This document shows positions 19,954 to 28,315 of a stretch of 64,000 bases of DNA, in pieces. The notes below the pieces were generated by a model. That model was not told the DNA's origin. It saw only the letters and a list, made by a program, of their open reading frames with translations, and did not search any database. A program made the translations under genes and the position numbers. Source of the stretch: Leeuwenhoekiella sp. (lineage in GTDB: Bacteria > Bacteroidota > Bacteroidia > Flavobacteriales > Flavobacteriaceae); the NCBI GenBank assembly GCA_002708845.1, contig PAPI01000022.1, forward strand, positions 248,001 to 312,000, in the 5' to 3' direction. The first letter of the stretch is position 1, and each line of letters begins with the position of its first letter.

Positions 19954-20334
19954 TCAATGAAACGGGTTTTTAAACACTTTCTTCATCGTCGTATAATCTT
20001 CCTTTTTTCCGCCGACCACTTTGAGGTATAATGTATCCTTGGTTGCATTTAAGTTATATTCATAACTCATTGTATCTTTGAGTATCGTGTCTCCAAAGCG
20101 TACATTCTTTAAGTATATTTTTTCATCATCTAGGTTCCATTCAGAGTTGGTATGGAATTCACCAGTATAACCATCTAAAATCAAAGAATCCTGGTAAAAA
20201 GTCAGGACATTTATGGGATGATGAGTCTCAAAAGATTCCCAAATTCCGATTAGCTTCTCTTTTTTTAAATCTTTTGTACAGGCTAAGACTGATGTCAACA
20301 AAGGTAGAAAAAGTAAGATTTGTAGTAGCCTCAT
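19954..20334 (-). CDS. Predicted lipoprotein, lipocalin-like size
   Basis: The 126 residues have a lipoprotein signal with lipobox TSVLAC (Cys at ~19). A small beta-rich domain follows: LIGIWESFETHHPINVLTFY, SEWNLDDEKIYLK, DTLYLKVVGGKK. The pattern of a weight-bearing W near the start and repeated short strands resembles lipocalin-like DUF families of Bacteroidota lipoproteins, but I cannot name the family. It should be anchored in the outer membrane or periplasm. It lies just upstream of the pseudouridine synthase frame on the same strand, with which it may be co-transcribed. Confidence 0.7.
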   Translation of the reverse strand: MRLLQILLFLPLLTSVLACTKDLKKEKLIGIWESFETHHPINVLTFYQDSLILDGYTGEFHTNSEWNLDDEKIYLKNVRFGDTILKDTMSYEYNLNATKDTLYLKVVGGKKEDYTTMKKVFKNPFH

Positions 20335-20605
20335 AAGATTATAGCTTTAGCCGGTGTTGGTGCCCGTATTTTGATTTCTAAGCTCCTTTTTCATTTCTTA
20401 GTGTTCGTTCCTAATTCAGACTTTTTGGGTAATGTTCCCGGAAGATAACGAGTTGGGTTATATCTCTTATAAATAATACGAATTTAACGAAACATATACG
20501 GTCGGTCTTTTACAGCATTCTTCAAAAAGCATAAACGGATAATGGGAGCAGTTCTTTCTACAGATTTTCCTTAACAGGTGTTGCAAGCAGAATGTGAGCT
20601 AGCAT

Positions 20606-21361
20606 CTAAAAGCTCCGGTTTTCGATTAATCGCAATAGCGTATTAATTTCTGCCAGTAGAGGTTTGTAATGGGTATCCTGGGTAATTTCTGTGGTTAAAA
20701 TAAACAGGAGAAGACTGTTTTTAAATTCTGCTGTACGTATCAGTTGCGCGTTGAGGGCAAGGGGAGTTGTGGGGGGCAGTCTGAGTTGCTGAGAGATTCC
20801 TGTTTGATCTGCAATAGATTTGATATCGCCTTTCTGGCGAATTATATCCAGAATTTTCTGACGGTCAGACTGCAGGGTTCGCTCCTGTCTGCGTACACTT
20901 TGGAGCCTGGATTCCCAGCCTGTTAAATGTTTTCGCAGGGAATCATTGGAGATGTCTTTTAAGGCTCCCGAGTTGAGTAGTTCATTTAAGAGGGAATTGT
21001 TTGGGTTGTATTCCATTTCATTGGAAAGCGATTGATATACCAATTTGGCGATTTCTGCTTCATCCGGAATGCTGTCCTGTGCTATCAGGTAAAGACTTCT
21101 GGCCTTTTCATAATTGGCTGTGTTGATTTCCAGAAGGGCTTGCAGTTTAGCTTTACTCTGCTTAAATTCATTTTTAAGTCCTAATAAATAGAATTCTTCC
21201 TTTTGCGATTGTATGCGACCTTCATTCCAGTTATTGATGGCGAGTGCGATTAAAATACCAATAACGATTAACAGAATTTCACCCAGCGCATAGACCAGGT
21301 ATTTCGTGATTTTGTTTTCTGACAGTAGTTTTTTTCTGGTTTTTTTAAAAAGACGTAGCAT
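20606..21361 (-). CDS. DUF6090 family membrane protein
   Basis: The 251-residue protein opens with the DUF6090 hallmark: a basic FKKTRKKLLSENKITKYLVYA segment, then one transmembrane helix EILLIVIGILIALAINNWNE (about 26-46). The rest is a long helical, presumably periplasmic, region. DUF6090 proteins are abundant in Flavobacteriia and their function is unknown. The gene starts 4 bp after the cyclase-domain gene stop, so the two are almost certainly one operon. This linkage to a cyclase is the only functional clue. Confidence 0.85.
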   Translation of the reverse strand: MLRLFKKTRKKLLSENKITKYLVYALGEILLIVIGILIALAINNWNEGRIQSQKEEFYLLGLKNEFKQSKAKLQALLEINTANYEKARSLYLIAQDSIPDEAEIAKLVYQSLSNEMEYNPNNSLLNELLNSGALKDISNDSLRKHLTGWESRLQSVRRQERTLQSDRQKILDIIRQKGDIKSIADQTGISQQLRLPPTTPLALNAQLIRTAEFKNSLLLFILTTEITQDTHYKPLLAEINTLLRLIENRSF

Positions 21362-21365
21362 ATCC

Positions 21366-22445
21366 TTATGATTTAATAGTATATAAGGCCATTTCCCTGC
21401 TTTGGCCTCTTAGGGTGACTTTACCCAAAGATACCGGCTCATAGGCTGGCGGGAGGGTTTGTATCAGGGTTTCTGAAACTATCAGGTTTACATCGTAGGT
21501 GTTGCAAAGTGCTTGTATGCGGGCCGTAGCGTTGATGACATCCCCGGTGTAGAGAATCTCTTTTTTGATGACTCCTATTTCCCCTGCGGTTACCCTTCCG
21601 GCATGAAAGCCTGCTTTAAAGTGGGGCCTGGTTTTAAAATGTTCTTCATACCAGGAAGCTTTGGTACCGAGTTTAGCCTGCATTTCATAAAAGCAATGTA
21701 TCCACCGGGAACTGTTGACGGTATTCAATTTCCAGGATACCACCAACTCGTCTCCTACATATTGATATACTTCTCCTTCGTTATTAATAACGGCTTCCGA
21801 TAAGTCTTTATAGTATTGCTTTAGAAACCGGAAATAGGCTAAATGTCCTAATTGTTCAGCTATGGTAGTAGAGGATTTCATGTCCAGAAACATAAAAATT
21901 CGTCTTTCTTCAACCGGCCTATGGTATTTACCTGTGAAAAATTTATAGATTACCGCACGCCCTACGTGATCGCTTATTTCGTCATAAAATAAACAGAGAA
22001 ATAGGGTGACCACCATCTGAAACATGGTGCTTATGTAGGTGCTGCTCTGTAAAAAACTGAAAAACCGATCCCAGACTTGCGGGTGCCATGCGCTCGTGTG
22101 CATTTCAATACCGGCTGCGATGGGAAACGCAATGGTGATAATTACCTGCAGGAATATCCCATAGAGAAGCATTTTATACAAAAGTCTTTTTAAAAAGCTG
22201 TAGTTGTAGAATAAACGCCGAAAAAGAAGCAGCTCTAACAGGCCTACCAAAAAGCCTACTATCAATACCGCCAAAGATGCAAAAATAAAGACCCGGTAAT
22301 CTACCTGTATAGCGGTATTTGAGGTTTGCTCCACGTTATTAAGGGCGGACGTTTCTATAAAAAGAAAGACCCAACCCGTTAGTAACCAGATGATACCAAA
22401 TGGTAAAATTCGCGTGATAGTTCTCTTGATCCTGGGAGAGAGCAT
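21366..22445 (-). CDS. Membrane-bound class III adenylate/guanylate cyclase
   Basis: The 359-residue protein has four predicted transmembrane helices in residues ~12-160 and a cytoplasmic class III cyclase domain from ~180. That domain shows the first metal-binding Asp in FMFLDMKSSTTIAEQLG, the second in YQYVGDELVVSW, and the GDVINATARIQ signature of the substrate/transition-state region. It would make cAMP or cGMP from ATP or GTP. No downstream cyclic-nucleotide receptor is next to it. It is first in an operon with a DUF6090 gene, which may form part of a signalling unit. Confidence 0.85.
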   Translation of the reverse strand: MLSPRIKRTITRILPFGIIWLLTGWVFLFIETSALNNVEQTSNTAIQVDYRVFIFASLAVLIVGFLVGLLELLLFRRLFYNYSFLKRLLYKMLLYGIFLQVIITIAFPIAAGIEMHTSAWHPQVWDRFFSFLQSSTYISTMFQMVVTLFLCLFYDEISDHVGRAVIYKFFTGKYHRPVEERRIFMFLDMKSSTTIAEQLGHLAYFRFLKQYYKDLSEAVINNEGEVYQYVGDELVVSWKLNTVNSSRWIHCFYEMQAKLGTKASWYEEHFKTRPHFKAGFHAGRVTAGEIGVIKKEILYTGDVINATARIQALCNTYDVNLIVSETLIQTLPPAYEPVSLGKVTLRGQSREMALYTIKS

Positions 22446-22603
22446 GGCTTATTAGGTTGGTAGAGGAAAGATACTATATTTTCAAAAAATGGTTTTTAGC
22501 ACGAAAATATTAAAATCGAGATACCCTCTTTTGAGCCATGATTATTGATTCTTGTGTTTGAAGAAAAGGATGTGAATACGAATAGGAGGAATTGTATTCT
22601 CTT

Positions 22604-22706
22604 GAGCTCGCTGTTATTTATTGTGGAGCTCGTAATCTTAAGACTTCTCGATAAATCGACGTCAGGAGATTCACGAGCTCAATAACCAACTATCAACAGC
22701 GAGCTA
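22604..22706. repeat. Large imperfect palindrome built from repeat A modules
   Basis: AGCTCGCTGTT at the left end pairs exactly with AACAGCGAGCT at the right end. Inside, a GGAGCTCGT-AATCT arm faces GAGATTCACGAGCTC, so the ~100 bp can form one long hairpin. The inner arm is the same GAGCTCGTGAATCTCC module found in repeat A copies at 18.8, 28.8 and 38.2 kb. The 366-bp gap between the cyclase and the lipoprotein gene holds nothing else recognisable. Confidence 0.7.
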
Positions 22707-22812
22707 CAGCTGAAGCGCCGCTATTGCTTTGCTTCAGCCACTCGAAGTGACACATACACCCCCTTTTTTGCCAAACCTTCGGCAGAAATAGCTTAGAGAT
22801 GTTTTACACCAA

Positions 22813-23223
22813 TTACTCCAGGTTTAGTGTATAGACGTAGGTCGCTGAATCTTCACCGCCTTTGGTGAGTATGAGCTGCTTGTTTTTATAGGTATAGGTG
22901 TACTCCCCACTCAGGATAAGACCCCAGTCAAAATTGGCGGTCCAGAAATTTTCGTCTTTAAAGGTAAAAATATTGTCCGCTATGCTGTAACTGCCACTGC
23001 CTCCTGCAGGGTAGTAATCCTCATTTCCGGTAGCGGAGTAGGTGTTGCCGGTATTAAAAGTTACGGTTACCGGTCCGTCGTGGATAGTGCCATCGGGGTA
23101 GGTGACTTCAAAGGTGCCGCTGTATTCCCCGGCTGGTACGCTGTCGTCCAGATCCTGATCTGAACAGGAGTTTAAATTGGAGGTTAGCAGAATCAGAAAG
23201 CAGCATTTTAAAATCGCGTTCAT
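22813..23223 (-). CDS. Predicted lipoprotein, uncharacterised
   Basis: This 136-residue protein has a lipoprotein signal (CCFLILLTSNLNSCSDQD, lipobox Cys ~20). A small beta-sandwich-like domain rich in Gly, Tyr and Thr follows (GEYSGTFEVTYPDGTIHDG, NTGNTYSATGNED, GEYTYTYKNKQLILTK). The composition resembles the short immunoglobulin- or lipocalin-like lipoproteins often encoded singly in Bacteroidota. I recognise no named family. It is monocistronic: upstream is another same-strand cluster after 83 bp, downstream is repeat DNA. Confidence 0.65.
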   Translation of the reverse strand: MNAILKCCFLILLTSNLNSCSDQDLDDSVPAGEYSGTFEVTYPDGTIHDGPVTVTFNTGNTYSATGNEDYYPAGGSGSYSIADNIFTFKDENFWTANFDWGLILSGEYTYTYKNKQLILTKGGEDSATYVYTLNLE

Positions 23224-23306
23224 AAGCCAGTTTTAATAGCAGATGCTCCCGAAGAATTTAGGTTGCGTCTTGAGTTAACAAATAAACCTCAAGGGATATG
23301 AATTCA

Positions 23307-23768
23307 TTAAATCCCGTATGCTTCTTTAGCAGTCCTGATAATCGCTCCCATTTTACTATGGTCAAAAATGGCGCTAAAGTAATCGGTTCCTATTTTAGAA
23401 TAGCCATAACGGGTTTCTGTAGTAAAAATGATGAGTTTGCCATCAATGCGGGCGTAATAATGCACTGGTGTTACAAAACGTATTCTGCCAACACGCGTTA
23501 CCTGGCTCCAGTTCACATCTTTTTGTTCGCCATTTTCTTCATAAACTATACGGCTGTGGTTGACTTTAACGCTTTTCAGGTTATTAAAAAATAGAATATT
23601 GAGAACAATCAGCGTGAGGCCGATACTACACCCTATACTTAGTTTGGTCCAGTCTGTGACCTGCTCGGGATTATAAAACATAAGGATGGAGAAACACATT
23701 GCCAACGTGCCAAACGTGATTAAACCATATTTGAGAGCCAGGGTTTGTGTTTTATTGCTTTCAATCAT
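23307..23768 (-). CDS. Two-TM membrane protein with PH-like cytoplasmic part
   Basis: Two hydrophobic segments occupy about residues 13-30 and 42-60. A soluble ~90-residue part follows with alternating strands (VKVNHSRIVYEENGEQKDV, WSQVTRVGRIRFV, KLIIFTTETRYGYSKI). This arrangement resembles small bacterial PH-domain-type membrane proteins, though the match is by eye. Its start overlaps the end of the next upstream gene by 8 bp, so it belongs to a three-gene unit (25001 to 23307). The function is unknown. Confidence 0.65.
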   Translation of the reverse strand: MIESNKTQTLALKYGLITFGTLAMCFSILMFYNPEQVTDWTKLSIGCSIGLTLIVLNILFFNNLKSVKVNHSRIVYEENGEQKDVNWSQVTRVGRIRFVTPVHYYARIDGKLIIFTTETRYGYSKIGTDYFSAIFDHSKMGAIIRTAKEAYGI

Positions 23769-24471
23769 GAGTGACGGGTTTGCTTTCTCCGGTGTTTAAG
23801 TCGTACACGGCATACCTTAGATTTTTAATACTGTCCTGGTTAGCAAGCGTGAGCAGCAATTGATCGCTCTTATGCAGCCAGGCAAAATTTTTGAAATCTC
23901 CCGTGGTAATTTGTTTTAAATTTTGCCCGTCAGGATCTGAAAGATATGCGTCAAGCTGGTCTTTACCATTAATCTCTCCGTCTCCATTGGTGTCTGAAGT
24001 TGCTATTACGTAGGCTATGTGATTTACTTTCTCGATGCCAGAGAGTTCTTCGTCTTCATTGGCAATAGACATATAAACAATTAGTCCGTTCTGAGGTAGC
24101 AAGGATTTTAATTGATTTTGTTGCTCATCTAAAAAGATCAAGTTAACGGTTTTACCCCGTACTCCATTAGATCGGATTTTAAAATCAATCGGGATTTCCT
24201 CTTCATAGAATTGGTCTTCCTGTGTTTCCATTTCGACAGTCAGGTAGTAAAAAGGAGTAGTGGGGATGTTAAATGGGCCGCTGTTTCTAAACCTAGCTTC
24301 CTGAAGCTTATTTTGCGCTTCTTCCTGTTGCTTAATCTTCCAACCTATTGCGTCGTCTTCCATTTTATTTTCTTTGCGTTCCAAATAGATTATGCCGAAT
24401 ACATAAATTAGAAAAGCAGGAAGCAGAATACCATTAATTATTAAAAGAAAACGTAAAAATTTTGAATTCAT
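23761..24471 (-). CDS. Membrane-anchored protein with EF-hand-like loop
   Basis: The 236 residues have one N-terminal transmembrane helix (LLIINGILLPAFLIYVFGII), a charged linker and an extracytoplasmic beta-rich domain. An acidic loop DTNGDGEINGKDQ matches the canonical Ca2+-binding EF-hand/dockerin loop, and LSDPDGQNLKQITTGDFKNF resembles a single TolB/WD-like blade. It overlaps both neighbours (4 and 8 bp) in a tight three-gene unit, implying joint function. No named family is recognised. Confidence 0.65.
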   Translation of the reverse strand: MNSKFLRFLLIINGILLPAFLIYVFGIIYLERKENKMEDDAIGWKIKQQEEAQNKLQEARFRNSGPFNIPTTPFYYLTVEMETQEDQFYEEEIPIDFKIRSNGVRGKTVNLIFLDEQQNQLKSLLPQNGLIVYMSIANEDEELSGIEKVNHIAYVIATSDTNGDGEINGKDQLDAYLSDPDGQNLKQITTGDFKNFAWLHKSDQLLLTLANQDSIKNLRYAVYDLNTGESKPVTHD

Positions 24472-25001
24472 AAATGTGTCTTAGGAAGATTTTTAGTCTG
24501 TAAATCTACATAAACTTCTTGCTTGCCGTGGTAGGAAGCGCCAAACTGTATGTTGATGTCATACGCTATGCGATACAATGCTAACACCGCATCGATACGG
24601 TCTTTTTTAAGTTTTGCTGCTTTACGGTTTTCCAGGTGCTTGTTTAGGGTGCCAATAGCCAGGCCTAAAGGTGCCAGCCCCACGGCCATTATAATTAAAG
24701 GTACGGTTGAGATCACTCCCTTATCGTAAATGTACTTGCCAAAGAGAAACGCACCGGCAATTACAGCGATACCAATGAGCAGGAATACGACAAAATACGT
24801 GTACGTAATTGCCCGGTCTTTTTGCAGTTTAGCATAGTTGATATTCACGTCTTTCAGTTGGTCTTCAAACTTTGTTCCCAAACTTATTTTGGTACAGGTA
24901 CGGTTAAATGCCGGTTTACGCTCCGTCAAGCTGCAGACTGAGCCCTGGCTTAGACTCTTTTCCTGATGATCGCACAATTGACAATGGTGGGTGGGGTTCA
25001 T
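24468..25001 (-). CDS. Two-TM protein with N-terminal Cys/His cluster
   Basis: The first 36 residues carry HHCQLCDHQ, SVCSLTERKP and NRTCTK: four Cys plus His residues that could bind zinc. Then come an amphipathic segment and two transmembrane helices (TYFVVFLLIGIAVIAGAFLFG and VPLIIMAVGLAPLGLAIGTL) and a helical, basic C-terminal tail. It is first in the overlapping three-gene unit and therefore sets its promoter; a TATCTTTA box occurs on the minus strand at 25046-25053. The function is unknown. Confidence 0.65.
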   Translation of the reverse strand: MNPTHHCQLCDHQEKSLSQGSVCSLTERKPAFNRTCTKISLGTKFEDQLKDVNINYAKLQKDRAITYTYFVVFLLIGIAVIAGAFLFGKYIYDKGVISTVPLIIMAVGLAPLGLAIGTLNKHLENRKAAKLKKDRIDAVLALYRIAYDINIQFGASYHGKQEVYVDLQTKNLPKTHL

Positions 25002-25081
25002 GGATTTGTTTTTCTGCTTATCCTATTAAGTATTTATTTGTGTAGTAAAGATATGTTTTTCGATGCGCTCCTATTCGTACG

Positions 25082-25116
25082 TGCCACCAGTCACAGACTG
25101 GCGGTAGCGGGGGCGT
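25082..25116. repeat. Hairpin repeat B, copy 1
   Basis: TGCCACCAGTC and GACTGGCGGTA face each other across two or three bases. A near-identical copy sits at 31904-31938, and a degenerate piece (GGCAGTAGCGGG) at ~18980. The element supplies the last residues and the stop codon of the truncated frame at 25091-25219. Confidence 0.7.
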
Positions 25117-25219
25117 GAGGGATTAATTGATTTTTTATTTCGATTAGCTCCGGGTTTGTATGTTGTCCTGTCATTTTTAGAAATAAAAATAAGGGAATAA
25201 TAAAGAGTACTGTTTTCAT
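25091..25219 (-). pseudogene. N-terminal fragment of a secreted protein, truncated by repeat B
   Basis: An ATG at 25219 opens a 42-codon frame with a convincing signal peptide (MKTVLFIIPLFLFLKMTGQH) followed by TNPELIEIKNQLIPH. The last codons (APATASL-stop) are read from hairpin repeat B, so the original gene seems to have been cut at this repeat. It lies 75 bp before the three-gene membrane cluster's end of the gap. The rest of the 25002-25443 gap shows no gene. Confidence 0.45.
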
Positions 25220-25443
25220 TACTATAGTTCATGTTATGGGTTATAGCGGGTAATGAAAAAACTGTTGCGTGCTAATGCGTGTAAGATAGAAAAAGAAAAC
25301 AAGGTTAGTAATGTCCATAAAACGTTCCGTGAGCTTTGATCGAGCACTTATTTCTAAACGGTTTATGCTCTGGCATTTTTTGTTTTACTGCTGTAAGTCT
25401 TTGCTGACTTGAAAATATGTTGAGAAAATAAAGAAAAAGGAAT

Positions 25444-26355
25444 TTAATTAAAAGATTGTCTAAATTCCATAGGCGATTGATTGGTTTTAAGCTTAAATAA
25501 TTTACTGAACGATTGTGAATGTTCAAAGCCCAATTCATAGGCGATTTCGCCTACCGTTAATTCTGTTGTAGCTAATCTTTCTTTGGCTTTTTCAATTAAC
25601 AAATCGTGAATGTGCTGTTGGGTGCTTTGTCCGGTTAGGGTTTTAAGCAATCGGCTTAGATAACTTACAGATACATTCAATTCCTCAGAAATATACTGAA
25701 CAGTTGGCAAGCCTTTTTGAGTTAGGGTAACATCCCTGAAGTAATCTAACATTAATTTTTCAAACCTCTCAAGAATTTGATGATTGACTTTTTTGTGTTT
25801 CAGGAATTGACGATGATAGAAACGGTCGGCATAATTGAATAGTGTTTCTAAATGGGCTATGATGATGTCCTGGCTAAAAGTGTCAATGTTTGCGTGATAC
25901 TCCTGCTGAATGTTTTCAATAATTCCAACAATCGTTTTTTCTTCGTTCTCTGAAAGCATTAATGCTTCATTTGCCGCATACTCAAAATACTCGTACTGCT
26001 TTATTTTATTTGCCAAAGCACTATTCCAAAGAAAATCGGGATGAACAAGTAACACCCACCCCGATTGTTTTAAAGATTCATTCTTCTCTTTGGAAATACT
26101 AAAAATCTGATGGGGTGACATAAATGACATAATGCCCTCATCATAATAATAGTGGCCTTGCCCATAACTAACCTTGCCTGTATTCAAAACTCTTTTAAGA
26201 GCTATCACATAAAAATCCAACGCCAAATTCATGGGTTCATCAGCGTGCCAGTGTTGAACGTTTTCAATATCAATAACACTAATTAAAGGATGTTCAGGCT
26301 TGGGTAAACCCCTGTATTGATGAAATTCGGGTATGGTTTTAATGTGTTTGGTCAT
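25444..26355 (-). CDS. AraC-family transcriptional regulator
   Basis: The 303-residue protein has an N-terminal cupin-like sensing region (~20-170) and a C-terminal AraC helix-turn-helix (~200-300). The latter contains VQYISEELNVSVSYLSRLLK and the second-helix signature IAYELGFEHSQSFSKLFKL. Its ATG lies 1 bp after the stop of the upstream oxidoreductase gene, so the two are co-transcribed and the regulator likely controls its own operon. The inducing signal is unknown. This pairing of an AraC protein with a zinc-free alcohol-dehydrogenase-like enzyme is common in Bacteroidota. Confidence 0.85.
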   Translation of the reverse strand: MTKHIKTIPEFHQYRGLPKPEHPLISVIDIENVQHWHADEPMNLALDFYVIALKRVLNTGKVSYGQGHYYYDEGIMSFMSPHQIFSISKEKNESLKQSGWVLLVHPDFLWNSALANKIKQYEYFEYAANEALMLSENEEKTIVGIIENIQQEYHANIDTFSQDIIIAHLETLFNYADRFYHRQFLKHKKVNHQILERFEKLMLDYFRDVTLTQKGLPTVQYISEELNVSVSYLSRLLKTLTGQSTQQHIHDLLIEKAKERLATTELTVGEIAYELGFEHSQSFSKLFKLKTNQSPMEFRQSFN

Positions 26356-26356
26356 T

Positions 26357-27325
26357 TCAACTTTGTTTTCTCACTTCTACTATAAATTTTCCACGGACGT
26401 GTCCTTTTTCACTTTCCTCGTGTGCTTCGGCAACTTGTTCTAAAGCATACACGTTGCCCAGCGTCACTTTTGCTCTACCTTCATTAAACCACTGCGTAAA
26501 TTGATTGAGCCATGCCAGGTGATTGGTTTGTGCGGCAAGAAATTCTCCTTGGACATGCTTTTCCTCCATTGCTTTTTCAACTGCATTGTTAAAAGGGAAG
26601 TCCACATTGGCACTAATAAAAATTCCGCCTTTTTTCAATACACGTATACTCTTTAAACGCTCCTTATTATCCCTAACTGATGAAGCTTCAAATACAACAT
26701 CAATATCTTGCAATAATTGTTCAAAGTGCTGTGTCTTATAGTCAATCACTTCATCCGCACCAAGTTGTTTTACAAATTCGAGATTATTCGTAGAAGCGCT
26801 TCCAATAACATAAGCACCTTTTGCCTTAGCAAATTGCACCGCAAAATTTCCGACACTTCCTGATGCACCTTGAATAAAGATACGTTGTCCTGCTTTCAGT
26901 TTTCCAAGGTCAAAAATTGAATTAGCCGCTACAAGCCCCGTTAAAGGAACTGCGGCTGCCTCATTATAAGAGAGACTTTGGGGTTTCAAAGCAAACTGGC
27001 TTGCTTTTGCTGCCACATACTCTGCATAGCTACCGTTACCTGGAAAATTAGGAACGCCATATACTTCATCGCCTTTTTTAAAGTTTGTAACCTTGCTCCC
27101 GATTTCTTCTACAATACCTGAAGCGTCCCAACCTAAAATTAAGGGCAGCTTTAAATAAGGTCGCAATACAGCGTTACCGCCTTCACGAACTACCCGGTCC
27201 ACAGGGTTTATACCGCCTGCATAAACCTTTACTAAAATTTCGTCTGCTGCCGGAACAGGATTTTCTACCTCTTCAACTTTCAATACGTCTGTTCCGCCAA
27301 ATTCGTTAATTACAACTGCTTTCAT
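26357..27325 (-). CDS. NADP-dependent zinc-free medium-chain oxidoreductase
   Basis: At 322 residues this fits the quinone oxidoreductase/zinc-free MDR group. It has the GroES-like domain (AGGINPVDRVVREGG, LGWDASGIVEEIG) and the Rossmann motif GQRIFIQGASGSVGNFAVQFAKAKGA with VIGSAST, which favours NADPH. Zinc-ligand Cys residues are absent. Such enzymes reduce quinones or activated alkenes in the cytoplasm and protect against reactive electrophiles. It is first in a two-gene operon with an AraC regulator. The substrate is not readable from the sequence. Confidence 0.88.
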   Translation of the reverse strand: MKAVVINEFGGTDVLKVEEVENPVPAADEILVKVYAGGINPVDRVVREGGNAVLRPYLKLPLILGWDASGIVEEIGSKVTNFKKGDEVYGVPNFPGNGSYAEYVAAKASQFALKPQSLSYNEAAAVPLTGLVAANSIFDLGKLKAGQRIFIQGASGSVGNFAVQFAKAKGAYVIGSASTNNLEFVKQLGADEVIDYKTQHFEQLLQDIDVVFEASSVRDNKERLKSIRVLKKGGIFISANVDFPFNNAVEKAMEEKHVQGEFLAAQTNHLAWLNQFTQWFNEGRAKVTLGNVYALEQVAEAHEESEKGHVRGKFIVEVRKQS

Positions 27326-27529
27326 GTTTGTGTATTTTGTTGGTACAAAGTTGAGCAGAAGTAAGAAATCTGATGTAGCCGAAATTGACTTTGTTGTAGG
27401 CTAAAATGAAGTGTGTTTGTAAACAGTCAACCTGGTTTTGATGAGATGGGGCGTGCTTTGGTATAGACGTTTGGCTATGGTGTTTGTCCCGTGGGGCACG
27501 CACTATACCTGTTGTTGTGGTGTCGTTTT

Positions 27530-28145
27530 TTATTTTAACTTCTTTCCTTTTTTATCAATTATGAACCAGTCATCACTTTCGAATCTTTTATGTTCGTCTA
27601 AATCCAAATATTCTTTTGCATTATAGGTGACTTCAGCTTTTCCATTTTCAAACCATTTTGCATAATCATATTCACAAGGAATAACTATTTGTCCAAATTT
27701 ATTGGCATATCCCATTTTTCCATTTCGAAGAACTCTCATTAAGTCTTCATTGAAAGGTTCTGGTCCATTGTCAAACATTACAATGTCAAACAAAACATTT
27801 TGATTTCTGTCGATTGCTATTCGTCGCCCAAGTGCTGTCATTGGGGTGTTCAATAACATTTGCATAGAATTCTAACGTGTTAGTTCCGTAGTAAGCATAT
27901 TTTCCAAATGGAATTATCGTGTCATTATTTTCAGTTACAAATGCAACCTTCACTCCGTATTGTAGATATTCTTCGTTTGTTACTGCTTTCAGCTTTTCAG
28001 TTGAAATGGTGTCAGATATTTGCCTGTCAAAATATGGATAGTCAGTTGTTTCTTTATCGATATATTTTCTACAAGAAAAGATAGATATCACTCCAAAAAT
28101 CAATATTGTTATTTGTCTAATTTTCATTTCGTTCAAATGCAACAC
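27530..28145 (-). pseudogene. Frameshifted WG-repeat lipoprotein
   Basis: Two overlapping frames make one protein. The first (28145 down to ~27786; a better start is the Met reading MKIRQITILIFGVISIFSC) has a lipoprotein signal and then DTIIPFGKYAYYGTNTLEFY. The second (to 27530) continues with GRRIAIDRNQNVLFDIVMFD, NGKMGYANKFGQIVIPCEYD and KWFENGKAEV, which are WG repeats. Removing one base near 27835-27845 (around ACTTGGGCGACG) would join them. Either the gene is broken or this is a sequencing error. WG-repeat proteins in Bacteroidota are surface or periplasmic and of unknown function. The gene is flanked by cassette-like boundary sequences. Confidence 0.75.
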
Positions 28146-28216
28146 AACGTAAATATAACGCGACTAATCTTATTATATCTTTTTTAATTCGGTTTTAGAG
28201 CTACTAAGTAAGTGTA

Positions 28217-28292
28217 TTGTTCGGGGTTTGTTCGGGAAAACCTATGTTTTTCCGAACGATTCCCGAAGCATCCTCGAACAAAGCCCGAACAA
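28217..28292. repeat. Nested inverted repeat
   Basis: TTGTTCGGGGTTTGTTCGGG (28217-28236) pairs with the arm at 28273-28292 at 18 of 20 positions. A smaller hairpin TTCGGGAAAAC/TTTTTCCGAA (28231-28255) competes with it inside, so two alternative folds are possible. No gene is nearby on either side within 70 bp. Confidence 0.65.
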
Positions 28293-28315
28293 AGTAGCTG
28301 TTTTTTAGCTTGTAG

